From positions 8,816,324 to 8,880,323 of the forward strand of contig NC_064537.1 of NCBI RefSeq assembly GCF_023856365.1: a DNA stretch of 64,000 nucleotides. The letters are read 5' to 3'. Under the pieces are notes generated by a model that saw nothing but the letters and a program-made list of their open reading frames with translations, ran no database searches and had not been told where the DNA came from. The first letter of the stretch is position 1. Each line of letters begins with the position of its first letter. This stretch comes from Brienomyrus brachyistius. Taxonomy: Eukaryota; Chordata; Actinopteri; Osteoglossiformes; Mormyridae. Below, in pieces: positions 1 through 12,500 of the stretch. The translations under genes were made by a program, and so were the position numbers.

Positions 1-77
1 TAAACCAACAAGTTAGTAACCTTCTTGTTGCTTCTGCTGGATGTTGTCATTCGCATCTTAGGACCCTCTCTCCTCAC

Positions 78-96
78 TAGCGCCCCCTGGGGGGCA
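78..96 (-). promoter_or_regulatory. Candidate CTCF-binding site
   Basis: TAGCGCCCCCTGGGGGGCA differs at two positions from the reverse complement of the vertebrate CTCF core TGGCCACCAGGGGGCGCTA. The surrounding 60-200 bp is the only clearly GC-rich part of the first kilobase. Binding is inferred from the motif alone. Confidence 0.45.
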
Positions 97-2949
97 GCAA
101 TCGCACCGCAGTAGACTGCCAACGAGAAGCCGAGTAACGTGGGAGGGGGGTAAATGCGCAGGCGCATTGGCGCCTCTTCGAATTGTTACCACGTGGTTAA
201 CTCGAGGCTGGCGGGAACATGTTATCTCGCAATCCAGAGTTAAAGAACAAGGAGACATAAGAGAAACCACCGTTAGGACGTTCTCAGATAACATTATTGA
301 AAAAAAAATTGGTGAGGAGCGTTAGTTGGTACAACGACCTTGTAGAAGATTTTGAAAGTTGCAAGAAACTGTTTGCGTTTTAGATCCTGTTAAATACATT
401 TTTAAATCGCCTTTATTTTAAAAAATATTATCGACATTGAATTATAGCTTTAATTTAAAGACTAGAGGCAAAAAGCAGGACCACTCTATCAAGTGAAATT
501 GCAAATTGTCATCCAAATTCGCGTTGGAGGAGTGTTGGCTTCAAGTGGGCGTGTAAGGTGAGATACTGGTGCTTTGTTCATGCTGATTCCTCTCTCAGCC
601 ATTCACTGACTTTTGATCGTGAAGTTTTAAATTACAACCGACGACTTCGACAATTTCTCCTATTATGGTTCTGGGCAAAAAGTTACGTGTTATGGCGGAT
701 ACCGACCATAGCTTATTCCTGTTAGAGGATGATTATTGGCATTGTTTATTTGATAATTAAAAAACGGTAAAATGCATGATTGATTTTGATATCCCTTTAA
801 TGCTCCGTTAATGAATCACATCTATGTGAAATTTAAATTGTAATTGGAGCAACGGCCTGCAACCAAAAATGGACAACTACTTGCAGGAAAAAAGCTATTA
901 TTGTGAATGTGATAAAGTCACGAAAAGTATATAAGAAAACAAATTTTGGACATGGCAAATTTAATTAAACCTGTCAAGTCACACTCTTTATGGCTGTGGT
1001 GTGAAATGAATGAGTGCTCTGGACAATGGGTGTCTCAGTTTTTTTACCTGGTATCCCGGGGAATGTAACCCTCCACTGCCCCTACCTTATCATTAGGGCA
1101 TTTTGTTTCATACGTTATGTAGGCTGCTACCCTGTAGGTTTAGTTTAATTTTGAAAAAAATCCCATTCATCAAACAGAAGTTCACTGGAATCAGGGTTTG
1201 AGCAATTGGTAGCAAGCTGTTTATGAAGACCGTAAGTTCAGATAAACACTTGAATACTGCTGGCATTATGTAGCTATATAGGTCATGATCCCCTGCACCG
1301 ATCACCTTACTGTTGGCTTTTTAAACATGTGTATTACCTAATGGCTGTTATCTGTTAGAACCTTTAATAGGTGCTTTCTCGCCGAAGCTCATGAGCCCGC
1401 TTCATGGTTCCGAGTTTCTGGACCGTCTCGACCTATAACTTTTGTAAAATTTTCCCACCGCACAACATGAACTGTGACTTCTATGCTAAATAAGCATGAA
1501 AGACGCAAACCACTCGTAGGTTCAACTTAAAAAAACGCAATTCCATACCAAACTATACCACCACCCCATTACGATGGAACTACTCGTTTTGAAACGAGAC
1601 ACAGCCGTTCATTTATATTTTATTTATACAACTCTGATCAGATCCATATTTCGTTTGCTACAGAATAAAACATGATACAACATTATTCCGCTAATAAGCG
1701 CTGGCAAGTTTTACCGTCGCCATCGGCGATATTAGACAGAAAAATACCGGTGAAATTTTCCGATACAGAAATGTGGAGACGCAAGCAAAAAGCTATTCAT
1801 GCATTTACTGTAATTGAGGTACACAAATAATTTCACCTGCTCAATTTTGCTCCAATACTATCTCATTCCCGTATAACTTCCAGGTTAGAGCCGGTGCTTG
1901 TGGTCAACCAATCAGCAGATTGGTAGCTATAAGCCTCATCTAAGTAGCTCGTGGTCGAACGAAAAGTACCTAGGGGCTCATTTATAAAGGCTTCGCACTA
2001 ACGAAATGTGCTTACGAATGTTTCGCGGTTATGTGCACGAAAATTTAGAGATTCATAAAGGAACAACACTCATAAAACATACCCTGAAAATATTTGCAGA
2101 TTTACGAATGGTCCAGAGTAGTCCTTACAAACGTTTTGGAGGAAACGCAAAAAAGCGACTTTTCGAATTCAAATAAAAATGTCCATCAAGTGGCATTTAC
2201 AGTTTAACGCTTGGTGAAATGGCCATTAATTACAGAAGCATTTATATCTAATACACAACTATCATTAAGCTTTTTTAATGAATGACTTTTTATGCCCAGA
2301 GTGACCATATTTAGGTTTTCAATAAAGAGGGCACTGGGAGCAAAATGGCAGCATATGGCAGACAGACACCCTCAGTGGGTGGAAGGTTGGTGTTTAAGTA
2401 ATTGGTGGCACTATGACAATTTGAATTTTTAAGCTGTGCAGGATGTCTTACTGTTCACAAGCAAGCTGCTGCTCTGACTCTTGGCTGTTGCTGTGGTGCT
2501 GAGGGTAACGATTGGGATGCAGTTTGACCCATGTTTGTGTTGAGTGTACGTGACTGAGCAATGGTGGCATGTAAGAAGGTGGCACCAGAAGAGGAAGGTT
2601 TAAAAAAAATGCAAAAACGTGTAGAATGAACGACTGTCGAAAGCAAAAGCCAAATCCCGGACATTACGATTTTGGAAATGCTAGCAGGACATATGTTTTA
2701 GGCCCCAAAAAGAGGATGTGTGGTCACCATATAAACATCAATAGTATAGGCACCGATGTGTGCACCTTCATGCACAGTAATGTAATACGTATAATACAGC
2801 TGTTTGTAAGCAGCATCATCATGACATAACTAGCTTTGGTGGGGAATGCTGTGTGACTATATATATGAAGAGAATGAGTATTTAGAGATCACAATGATTG
2901 CTTTTCCAATGATGATTTGTGGCTTAGTTGTCTTAGACTGCCAGGAGCC

Positions 2950-3228
2950 ATTATGATGGAATTGTGTAATTGCTGAGTCATCTTCAAAGAAAGAGTAAAA
3001 ACCTACCTATTTTAGAAGTACTTGGATTTACACTTCCAGGATTATACTTTTATTTTTTTTATTGTATTACTTGCCAACAGTTGCCAAGAGTTTTTTTTTT
3101 TTTTTTTTTAGAGTAATAGTATTATTCTCAGGTAGGTTCACTTGAACCTGTATCAGAATGCATTCACTGATGAGACTTCTAAGCACTCACTCTGTCTACG
3201 GACATTTGCCAAATGTAAATGTAAATTG
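2950..3228 (+). repeat. 3' tail of a non-LTR retroelement
   Basis: The sequence ends in CATTTGCCAAATGTAAATGTAAAT, the tail signature of a common fish retroelement family (…GCCAAATGTAAATGTAAAT). The upstream part, with AGAGTAAAAACCTACCT and AGAAGTACTTGGATTTAC, also resembles that family. A T tract (about 3090-3111) interrupts it. The 5' limit is approximate. Confidence 0.45.
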
Positions 3229-4084
3229 GCCCCAGCTTTTAAATAACAATCAGTTTTGACTTGGAAAAACAGAAGTAATACAGGAACTTGGCTTTAATTA
3301 TGCAGAACTTGGAGGCAATAATGTATTTAGTGCTGAAAGGAAGAGAAAATTCAATTACCATGTTCATGGTTAAAAAATCAAATTAGTTGTCTAACCTTAG
3401 CTAAACATAGTTTGTGTCTTCCTAACTGCCATATCCAGCTGTTGTTTTCTTTCCTAGAATTCAAAGCTACTGCCAAAGTCAGAAAACATTCATAAAATAA
3501 GGAGAAAAGGAGTTGCTTAACCTGGTCTGTGCTTGTAGGGGTATGATATTAAATCGTGACCGATTTAAAATGTATCCATGATTTGCCTTTCTGGAGAGAT
3601 CATTAGTATCGCACTACAGTGCACATTCTATCAGTTGCAGTTCTATGGCTCATACACGCATCTAAAGCTGTTTTGTCAGCCAAATCCTTTTTGACACACC
3701 AATAAACCAGCAATAGCAAACAGTAACTAGTACCTTGGATTTCTTCCTGTCTCCCTTTCGTGTCTGGGTAGTTTATTGTAGTTTCACTGTTGTATCTCGT
3801 TGGCTAGTGTTTGGCAGATTATCATAAGCTTTGATGAGTCTGTATCTGTTTCTGAGAGAGAATTTTCTGTGCATGCAGCATTAGCCTCGGGTAGCTAGCC
3901 AGAAGCAGACAGGTTACCACAAGGCAAAGTAAACTTATCAAATTGAAGGAAAAAAGACTTACTATAGTTTTAAATTTTTCCGTATGTTGTCATGTATTAA
4001 AAGACCCAAAATGAACACTAAGCAGACTACTTAATTACTGCAACTTATTTATTTAAACCGCATTTGTATAAGAGTGATTATGTC

Positions 4085-4152
4085 CCCAGCTTTTTGATCC
4101 ATATAAGCAGTTGGTCGCTACGACCGTGATCACTATAAGCGGGTTCTACTGT
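4085..4152 (-). repeat. Terminal fragment of a Tc1/mariner-class element
   Basis: Read on the minus strand this starts CAGTAGAACCCGCTTATAG next to a TA. It continues through GATCACGG and ATGGATCAAAAAGCT. The same end is present at 45843-45905 inside this window, so it is an internally confirmed repeat family. Only one end is seen here. Confidence 0.6.
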
Positions 4153-4404
4153 AATTTACGCCATCTGCTGTTGTATAATGACATTTAAATTCTAACCCTT
4201 GAAAATAAGGCAACCCCAGTTTTTTTAGATGTGTGTTTTGGGGAAGAAACACTTATATTTGCACTAGTATATAAAAGGATAATGACAAGTATATCATGAT
4301 ACTGTGGTTCACGTGTGCATATTGAGGGATGTACCAAGCGTTTCTATACAACACCATGTATCGTTATCCCCCTAGTAATTTATAGTGGTAAGGTGTCAAG
4401 TCAG

Positions 4405-4470
4405 ATGGTAACATGACAAACCTTTTTAACCACCTCAAACAAAAACACCTGAAGGAGTATGCTATTATTT
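4405..4470 (+). pseudogene. hAT transposase fragment (half of a BED zinc finger)
   Basis: One frame reads GNMTNLFNHLKQKHLKEY. The N-L-x-x-H-L-x-x-x-H pattern is the second half of a BED zinc finger as found at the N terminus of hAT transposases. The preceding Cys pair is not recognisable here. The 45.2-kb hAT copy in this window holds the other half ([17 protein letters not shown]), so the two pieces overlap at the GN.TN motif. Decayed and not functional. Confidence 0.6.
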
Positions 4471-4525
4471 TTTTGTTTCAGGTTTTGTTACCTTTTAAGG
4501 TTACATTTTTTTTAAATAAGGGAAT

Positions 4526-4833
4526 TAGATGCTCCTCTACTTACGAACTTTCTGACATACGAACGAAGAGGACTGTAAGTCCAAATTGTTCATTGGGCTC
4601 CTGTTTCCTGTCCGTAACATCAATTTTTTTTTTTTTTTTGCGTGCCAGTTCAGCTTGGTACGACTTCTGGCCGCTACTCCCGCTGCACAGCAGCGTAGCG
4701 TGCATACTCCCAGCATCCTAGTTCTTTGTACTTGCATATACCTTTTAAAATGATGTTGAATAACGACTTAAACATTTCAAGTTATGAACGGCCGTTCAGA
4801 ACATTTCTCATTCGTAAGTAGAGGAACATCTGT
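4526..4833. mobile_element. MITE with terminal inverted repeats (mariner-like)
   Basis: AGATGCTCCTCTACTTACGAA at the left and its near-complement TTCGTAAGTAGAGGAACATCT at the right form inverted ends of about 21 bp with one or two mismatches. The element is about 308 bp, too short for a transposase. The right end is followed by TGTA and the left preceded by TTA, consistent with a TA target. The inside repeats the ACGAAC motif and has a T tract at about 4624-4639. Confidence 0.65.
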
Positions 4834-5374
4834 AGTTTGGTTATACTGTTTAGTAACTTGCAAAAATGTCTTGGGAAAACTAACCTGAAAAATAATTGCA
4901 ATACGATCGTGATCCTGTCTGAAACAACTCGTATATTTTTACCATATCAACCACTGTTACATGCTTGTACAATATCCACAGTATCCTCAATAACCATAAT
5001 TCCAGAGAATGTGTCTCTGTATTTCTGCGGAACTTCATGGTACCCTTCTCATGATAGCAGAACACACAGAACAAGAGGTGGAATAGCAAGGGGAGATTGT
5101 TCTCTCCATTGGATAAAAACATAAAATAGCCTAAAATTGTAAGACTTTAGCTTACAACACTTGGATTTTTGGCTATAGGAACATAACGATGGGAACTGGC
5201 TGACAGATCAGGGATATCCCAGGCCATTATTCCTGTAGTTTATGGTTGGTATTAACTGACTGTCAAGACAGTATATGATGTTTCCCAAGTGTAGATATAC
5301 AGGAAACATTACAATGCATTTTTCAGAAATATCCTGCTTTCCTAATTCCCAACAGTGCTATTTTATATATAATA

Positions 5375-5935
5375 CACTACATGGACATAAGTATTGGGAC
5401 ACCTGGCCATTACATCTACAGGAACATCCCATTCTAAATCCATAGGCATCAATATGGAGTTTAGTCCTTTTTTGGAGGTATTCCATTCTACAGGTAAGGC
5501 TTTCCTCAAGTTTACGGAGTATGTCTGAGATTTTTTGCCTGTTCGTCCAGAAGATAATTTGTGAGGTCATGCACTGATGTTGGTTATGAAGGCATGGCTC
5601 CCAATCTTCATTCTAGTTCATGAAGGTGTTTCATGGGCTAGAGGTCAGGGCTCTGTGAGAGTTCTTCCACACCAAACTGACCCAACCAAGTCTTTATGGA
5701 CCTTGCATTATGCGCTGGGGCACAGTCATGCTCGAAGAGAAAAGGGTCTTCCCCAAACTGTTCCCTCAATGTTGAAAGTAAAATGTCTTGGGATGCTGAA
5801 GCACTAAGAGTTCCCTTCCCTGGAAGTATGGGGCCTAGCCCAAACTTTACAGGTGACGTAATGCAGTCAGGCAGGTAACGTTCTCTTGGGATCCGCCAAA
5901 CCCAGACTTGTCCATCAGATTGCCAGACAGAGAAG
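5375..5935. mobile_element. Tc1-like transposon copy A, left part (interrupted by a LINE)
   Basis: It begins next to a TA with CACTACATGGACATAAGTA then TTGGGACACC, the terminal repeat of a widespread fish Tc1 family. Transposase sequence is on the minus strand and is broken by stops. The element is cut at 5935 by a LINE and resumes at 7912. The decayed copy at 59.4-60.2 kb shows the uninterrupted sequence. Confidence 0.82.
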
Positions 5936-7911
5936 AATCAGAATCAGAATGGACTTTATTGCCAAATGTTGAGCAGGTTTACAACATCAGGAAATTGCTG
6001 CGGTGTTCAGTGCGATATTATGCAATACTTAAACAGAGGGAGACAGTCAGTTAGATAAATAAATAAACTCAAGTGCAATATTATGGGCAGTACTTAAATA
6101 AACATAGAGTAAAAAAAGTTCCTTTGCTGAGCAGATTGATATATTTACAAGAGTGCAGGTGAAGTAGAACCAGAGCGACGAACACGAAACAGGGTCATGT
6201 GTTTGGCTTAGAGAGAGTGGTGGCAACAGACTTGTGCATATTGTTCATGAGACCAACAGCAGATGGGAAGAAACTGTTCCTATGGCGAGAGGTTCTGGTC
6301 CGAATGGACCGGAGCCTCCTGCCTGAGGGGAGCAGGTCAAACAGCTTGTGTCCAGGGTGCGAAGGGTCGGCTGTGATGCGAGCTGCACGCCCCAGTGTCC
6401 TGGAGGTGTACAGGTCCTGCAGAGATGTGAGTTTGCAGCCAATCACCTTCTCAGCAGAGCGCACAACACGCTGCAGTCTCTGTTTGTCCTTGGTGGTGGC
6501 CCCAGCGTACCACACAGTGATGGAGGAGGTGAGGATGGACTCAATGATTGCAGTGTAGAACTGCACCATCGTCCGTGTTGGCAGGTTGAATTTCTTCAGC
6601 TGCCTCAGGAAGTACATCCTCTGCTGGGCCTTCTTTATGACGGATGTGATGGTGGGCTCCCACTTGAGGTCCTGGGTGATGGTGGTCCCCAGGAAGTGGA
6701 ATGAGTCCACAGTGGTGATGGGGGTGTCAGACAGGATGATGGGGGGAGAGGGGCTGTGTGCTTCCTAAAGTCCGCAATAATCTCCACTGTCTTCTGGGCG
6801 TTCAGCACCAGGTTGTTGCGGCTGCACCAGGACACCAGACGTTCAACCTCCGTCCTGTAGGCAGACTTATCACCGTCCGAGATGAGACCGATTACAGAGG
6901 TGTCGTCTGCAAACTTAATTAGCTTGACAGACTGGTGGTTGAAGGTGCAGCAGTTCGTGTACAGGGAGAAGAGCAGAGGAGAAAGAACACAGCCCTGAGG
7001 GGTGCCAGTGCTGATGGTCCGGGAGTCCGAGACATTCTTCCCCAGCCTCACATGCTGCTTCCTATCTGTCAGGAAGTCAGTGATCCACCAGCAGATAGGA
7101 TCAGGCACATTCATCTGGGAAAGCTTGTCTTGGAGAAGGTCTGGAAGGATGGTATTGAAGGCAGAGCTGAAGTCCACAAACAGGATCCTGGCGTAGGTTC
7201 CTGGGGAGTCCAGGTGCTGCAGGATGAGGTGTAGGGCCATGTTGATTGCATCATCTGTTGGCTCTGTAAGCAAACTGCAGGGGGTCCAGGAGGGGGGCTG
7301 TGAGGGATTTGATGTAGGGGAGGACAAGACGCTCAAAAGACTTCATGACCACAGATGTCAGAGCTACAGGTCTGTAGTCATTTAGTCCAGTGATCCTTGG
7401 CTTCTTGGGGACAGGGACTATGGTGGAGGACTTGAAGCAGGCAGGCACGTGACATGCCTGCAGTGAGGAGTTGAAAATGTCAGAAAACACTGGGGCCAGC
7501 TCGTTTGCACAGTGTCTGAGAGTGGCAGGAGACACACCGTCTGGGCCAGGAGCTTTCTGAGCATTCAGTCTCTTAAACTGCCTCCTCACATCTGCTTCAT
7601 GAATATGAAGGGTTGTGGTGGGAGAAGGTGATGTGAGGTCCTCACAGGTGTGGGGTGAGGAGGGGGGTGCTGTGGGTGATGTCTTTGATGGAGGTGATAG
7701 CTCTGTGGTGGGGGGAGCGGGGAAGGTGGGGTGATGGGTGACCATAGTGTCTCTATTGTTGGGGCTGGTGGAGGTGTGAAGGCTGTTTGATGGCTCATCA
7801 AAACGACAGTAGAAGTCGTTGAGGGTGTTGGCCAAGAGCAAGTCGTCAGTGGAGTGGGGGGTTCTAGGTTTGTAGTTTAAAATTTTTCTAAACCCTTTCC
7901 ACACAGAGGCC
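5936..7911 (-). pseudogene. LINE (L2/Rex-like non-LTR retrotransposon), 5'-truncated, reverse transcriptase broken
   Basis: On the minus strand, one frame (7911-7251) carries LNDYRPVALTSVVMKSFERL and LLDPLQFAYRANR. A second frame (to about 6740) carries RILFVDFSSAFNTI, TGTPQGCVLSPLLFSLYTN and the catalytic FADD box near 6900. A third (6710-6195) carries FLGTTITQDLKW and a C-terminal domain with ADPSHPGHKLFDLLPSGRR. So the reverse transcriptase is complete in outline, but frameshifts lie near 7265 and near 6745. No endonuclease domain is present. The 3' end is a tail of repeated GATTCT units (AGAATCAGAATC on the + strand). It is flanked by GAGAAG on both sides (5930-5935 and 7912-7917), a 6-bp target duplication inside the Tc1 element. 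The first codons of the longest frame (upstream of 7911) are Tc1 sequence, so that ATG is not the native start. Confidence 0.88.
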
Positions 7912-8351
7912 GAGAAGCATGGATTTGTCACTCCACGGAACATGTTTCCACTGCTCCAGAGTCCAGTAGCGGTGTGCTTTACACCACTCCATCTGACGCT
8001 TCACATTGTGCTGGGTAAAGTTAGGCTTGCGTACAGCTATTCAACCATGGAAGCCCATTCCACGAATCCCCCTGGTGCACAGTTTATGTGCTGGGGTTAA
8101 TGCCTGAAGAAGTTTGGAACTGAGTCAACAGACCGTTAGTGACTTTTATGCACTATGTGCCTCAGCGCGCTCTACCCCTGTTCTGTTACTTTACATGGTT
8201 TGCTACTTTGTGGCTGCGTTTCTGTTCCTAAATCCTTCCACTTTACGATAATATCACTTGCAGTTGACCATGGAATAAAATTGGAAGAAATTTCGCAAAC
8301 TGACTGACACCCTGTAACAGTACCATGCTTGAACTTACTGAGCTCTTTGGT
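7912..8351. mobile_element. Tc1-like transposon copy A, right part
   Basis: This continues copy A after the LINE: GAGAAGCAT..., then CACTCCACGGAACATG, CTCCAGAGTCCAGTAG and TGCTTTACACCACTCCATC. The reverse complement of 59,500-59,600 carries the same order. It ends without a terminal repeat near GAGCTCTTT and abuts hAT sequence, so the right end is lost. Confidence 0.8.
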
Positions 8352-9524
8352 ATTGGCATCGAACCATACCTATGAGACGAATTGGGTGTCGGCCACATGT
8401 GACTGATCCAAGTCCAATACTTACTTATGTAGTTTTCAGCAGTCTGACAAAAGAGCTCCTATTTCTTGTTAAATTGATGTGTGCAATCAATCGCACAACA
8501 GCTCTGTCTCATTTTACTTGTGCCTCCTGTGATGTCATTCATACCCTTTGCCGCAGTAGGAGCGCAAGAACATCGAGTAAGTGGGGGATGGTCTGGAAGT
8601 ATTTTATGCTTTTAACAACAACTCGCACAGCAATTTGCAATCTTTTTGTTTAGTGAAAAAACCCACTAAATACAGTGCACGCAATTGTGTGAGACAACGC
8701 GAGTAATATGAAAAAGCAATGGATGATTTGGGAGTTGCTAACTTGGGCTGTTGTGTGCACTGTCTACATTTTGTGATACATGAGGGGCTGTTATCATAGC
8801 AAAGTGTAAATGACACTATTGCCAGTGGGAGAAGAATTGTGGGTCATTTTAAGCATTTGCGTTTTGTCAGCCACTTGTGTATCCTCTCCTGGAAGATATT
8901 CATATTGAACTGCAAATATGTCAAACATGCTTAAAACAAGATCTACAAATGAGGTGGGAACTGCACTTTATGTATATTAACAGTATCCTAATTAAAGCTT
9001 TTTTTGGCAGTTTTTTTAAATTTGTATTTACTAGTTAAAATATGGAATATACCAAGCAAAAATATATATTTATTGGATTAAAGTAAAAAGAGCTCTTGTA
9101 TCTGAATCGGTGTTGGCAGTCGTATCAGAATTGGACCACCACCAGTGACGTCCCTGCATCCAGCTCGCCGTTCTGATCTTCCATGTATGACCCGCTGCCT
9201 TACCTCTGGTTGCCTGGCAATTGGAAGAAGACTCGGCTTCGGCATTGGCTTATCTTCCTTGCTCTCCTCTCTCTATTTGACTATCCCTGCCGGCCCCTGG
9301 AGGATGGGCTTCCCCTTTGAGTCTGGTCCCTCTCAAGGTTTCTTCCTTCTAGGGAGTTTTTCCTTGCCACTGTCGCCTATGGCTTACTCACTGGGGGCTT
9401 TGGGTGAGGATACTGTAAAGCGCTTTGAGACAATGTAATGTTGTGATAATGCGCTATATAAAAATAAATTTGTTGTTGTTGTTGTTGGATCGGAACTGAA
9501 AAAATGTGGATTGACCCATCCCTA
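8352..9524 (+). mobile_element. hAT element copy 1, decayed, with nested retroelement
   Basis: The right end reads ...GGATTGACCCATCCCTA. Its reverse complement TAGGGATGGGTCAATCC matches the left end of the copy at 32009. The stretch with GAGCTCTTTTTACTTTAAT is also shared in inverted orientation. Near 8570-8653 a frame reads VWKYFMLLTTTRTAICNLF, the start of a BED zinc finger of a hAT transposase. The left boundary is where Tc1 sequence ends and is approximate. Confidence 0.68.
9136..9484 (+). mobile_element. Short retroelement (LINE/SINE 3' tail) inserted in hAT copy 1
   Basis: The insert ends in GCGCTATATAAAAATAAATT followed by a TTG repeat. It has the blocks TCAAGGTTTCTTCC, AGGGAGTTTTTCCTTGCC and CACTGGGGGC, a tail shared by many fish retroelements. 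It is flanked by TTGGA at 9131-9135 and 9485-9489, a short target duplication. The neighbouring hAT sequence reads continuously when it is left out. Confidence 0.75.
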
Positions 9525-12500
9525 GCAAAAAGTGTAATTTAATGTTTTTCATGTTTTTTCTAAGTTCCGCAACAAAAGGAAGATTGAGCCTGAGAGATCC
9601 AGACATTATTCCATTACACTAAAACAGGACTGCCCATATGCCTTGTCATTTGGCCATAGTGGTGGAGTCCTGATAGTTGTTGTGTTGGTTTAGTAGACCA
9701 GGGAAATTCTGCTGTGAAAGAATCGGAGAACACAACCACAACTAGGTGTGGGATTTGGCAGAGACCTCTTGAATCGATATGATATTGATATTTGTCTGCA
9801 AGTTTGATATGTGCCACGGTATTTGGATAATTTTTGTTGAACACTTCAGGTCCACAAGTAAAGACAAGGTTTACAACAGAACACATATTTTGGTTTGGAA
9901 TGCACGATGAAGGTTTTTTCTTGCAATTTCTTAACCCAGGCAAAACCTGAATTTTTAGGGGTATACCTAGTGCTGTTACAAAAACCAAAATTTCAAACTT
10001 TGATTCAATACCAGGAGATGTATTGAGAGTCGGTACCATTTTCGATATTCAACACAGTATAATGTAACTCAATTGCAATTGGAATAATTTTTGTTTTCAA
10101 TAAAAACAAACTTTTCAAACTGAAGTCACTATCTAAAAAAAACTTTCTACTGTAAAAGTTTGTGCCCGAATGATGAACATTATTTCACATGCCCTCATGA
10201 AATTGTGTGGAGCCGAACGCAACCCACAGATAAAAATAAATTAAAAAATTCACAAGGGTTAAATAAAAATAATTACAGTTAAGACTGTGCTTTTAACGTG
10301 GAAATGTTTAGCAAACTACAAAAAAAATGTGTTAACCCGTAGGGGATAAAAATGCATGCCAACATCTCTACTTCAACCATAATTCAGAAATGAGACCTAT
10401 CTCTCAAAACCCATTGTATTGCAGCTAAATTTATGATGTTTGCCCTCTTAATATTCAATATTGTATGGTGGCGCAACTTGCACACAGATTTATATGTCAT
10501 GTGGTTTACGGTCTTTATTTGGTACAATGTCGAAGTATTTCCAGACAGCACACTGGCTACAATCATTAAGTAAGCGCAGTGGCGAAAGCTCGGACACTTC
10601 TGAACTAGTCATCTTGGTAACACCCTGTGTGTGAGACTGCGCTTGGGTATAGGCATGGGCATTGATAGCTTACGAACCTCAGTGTTTAGATTGAGCAAGA
10701 AGTGCGGGCTGTAGAATCGATGCCATGATAAATTAGTATTGAAGCTGTTATATACATGGTAGAGTCAATACTTCTGGTACTTTTGAATTATTTTGACTAA
10801 GTGTAATGATTCTCCAAATCCATGGTTCGGTTTAGGCCTCAGTTTTTACTGGATTTTATTAATCACCAACATGTTGGGGCATTTTTGAAGAGGATTATGT
10901 TCCGCCTTGAGCTAATGATACTAGCCTATCTTTTACTGCAGACAGCATCACACAACCATGATTGGACCAAAGCAGTCATGTGATGCATGCAGTTAGAAGA
11001 CAAATAGGTGTAATGTGTAATATTTACAAAATATACTGCTTGGCCTCACTTACAATAAGGTTGTGGTTTACGTGTTATAGTGTTAACTGTTAGGTGAAAA
11101 ATGATTTTTGTAAGCTGGTAACATTAGTAATATATCAAAAGCTCAATAAAATGCACCTGCAATGGGATGGGGTTGGGGAAGTATTGAGGTTCCATCTTAC
11201 AGAACAACTACATGAGATTGTGAATGTTTGCGTCGCAGTTTCGATCTTGGTTTCAAAACTGTTGCACCATTGCTAAATTTGGAAAACATTATGCTAGTTG
11301 TGGCTGTGAGTTGGCTACACCTAGTTGTAGAGAGTTCAAAAACCTTCCCACGTCTCTTAAATCAGTACTTTTGGAACATTTTGCTTCCCTAATAGATCAC
11401 GCCAATGCTAGAAAAAGTACTTGATAAAACCAAGACCAAGATATGCTGCTGGAATCAGGTGTTACATGCGAATTCAATTTAGATGATGATATCCGAGTGG
11501 ATATATGACTGGACCAAGGCAGAAAAAGCCTCTGGAAGTTAGTTTCCCCATATCATTTTAAGGTGCTTTTGTCAGAAATATCTGATTGGGTAGAAAAAAA
11601 AATAAACACCACTATAATGTTGGTTATCACTACAGGTATGCCACCATACTTTGCAGTAGAGAACATTATTACAGTGCAAATGAGTGTCTCGCATTTTGTT
11701 ATTCAGTTATATTGACAGACACATTGCCTTGGTGTAGCAGTGTTTCTATACAGGTTTCCCCCACTATCCGAAAGTAGATTTCCCATGAGACCTTTTGTAA
11801 TGCAAAATGAAGAGTGAAAGCAATATTGCTGTTGTGAGAACACCATAAAATGTACTTGCACAAACCTAAACTGCCTACCGACTACATACCTGCATTATAT
11901 TCTATAGCATAAATAACGATAAGTACTGTAAATACATAAACTGTATGTACTATAACTGTACTTTATATACTTTTATATGACTAGTAGCAAAATAGGTTTG
12001 TTTTAAATCGGCATCACCACTAGGAATGGGGCGGGAAATCGATTCTGTTACAAATTGTGATTCTTCAAAACCGCGGTTTTAATATCACTGTGACTTAAAA
12101 TATCTCAACTCCAGAAGCTCGAAAAATACAGTGATAGAGACAGTAATACACACAGTAATAGAATAAAACACAAGAATTGCAGATGTAGAGGGTGTGTCTA
12201 TGGATGCTGTGCAATGGTCAATTTCTTGAACCTGTACAGGTTAAAGCTTCTGTGTGAAACATTTAACTATTACAACTGCAAGTGTATCAAACGCGCTCTT
12301 TGCACCCTTTTTAAACTCCTCCCTCTGGTTTCACCTCACCCTATGTCTTGTACTCTCATTGGCTGTAGCCCTTCACCACATGTATTGCTGTTCAGAACAC
12401 TTTTTACACTACAGGATCTGGAGTTGCTGACAGGTCCAATTATTTAGCCTGCTACATATCTGACAGGCGTCTGCGATGCATCGGCGACCCTTAATTCAAA

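Noticed and set aside
7912..7943. ATG at the start of the longest LINE frame
   Set aside because: This part is Tc1 sequence outside the LINE border, so it is not the element's own start.
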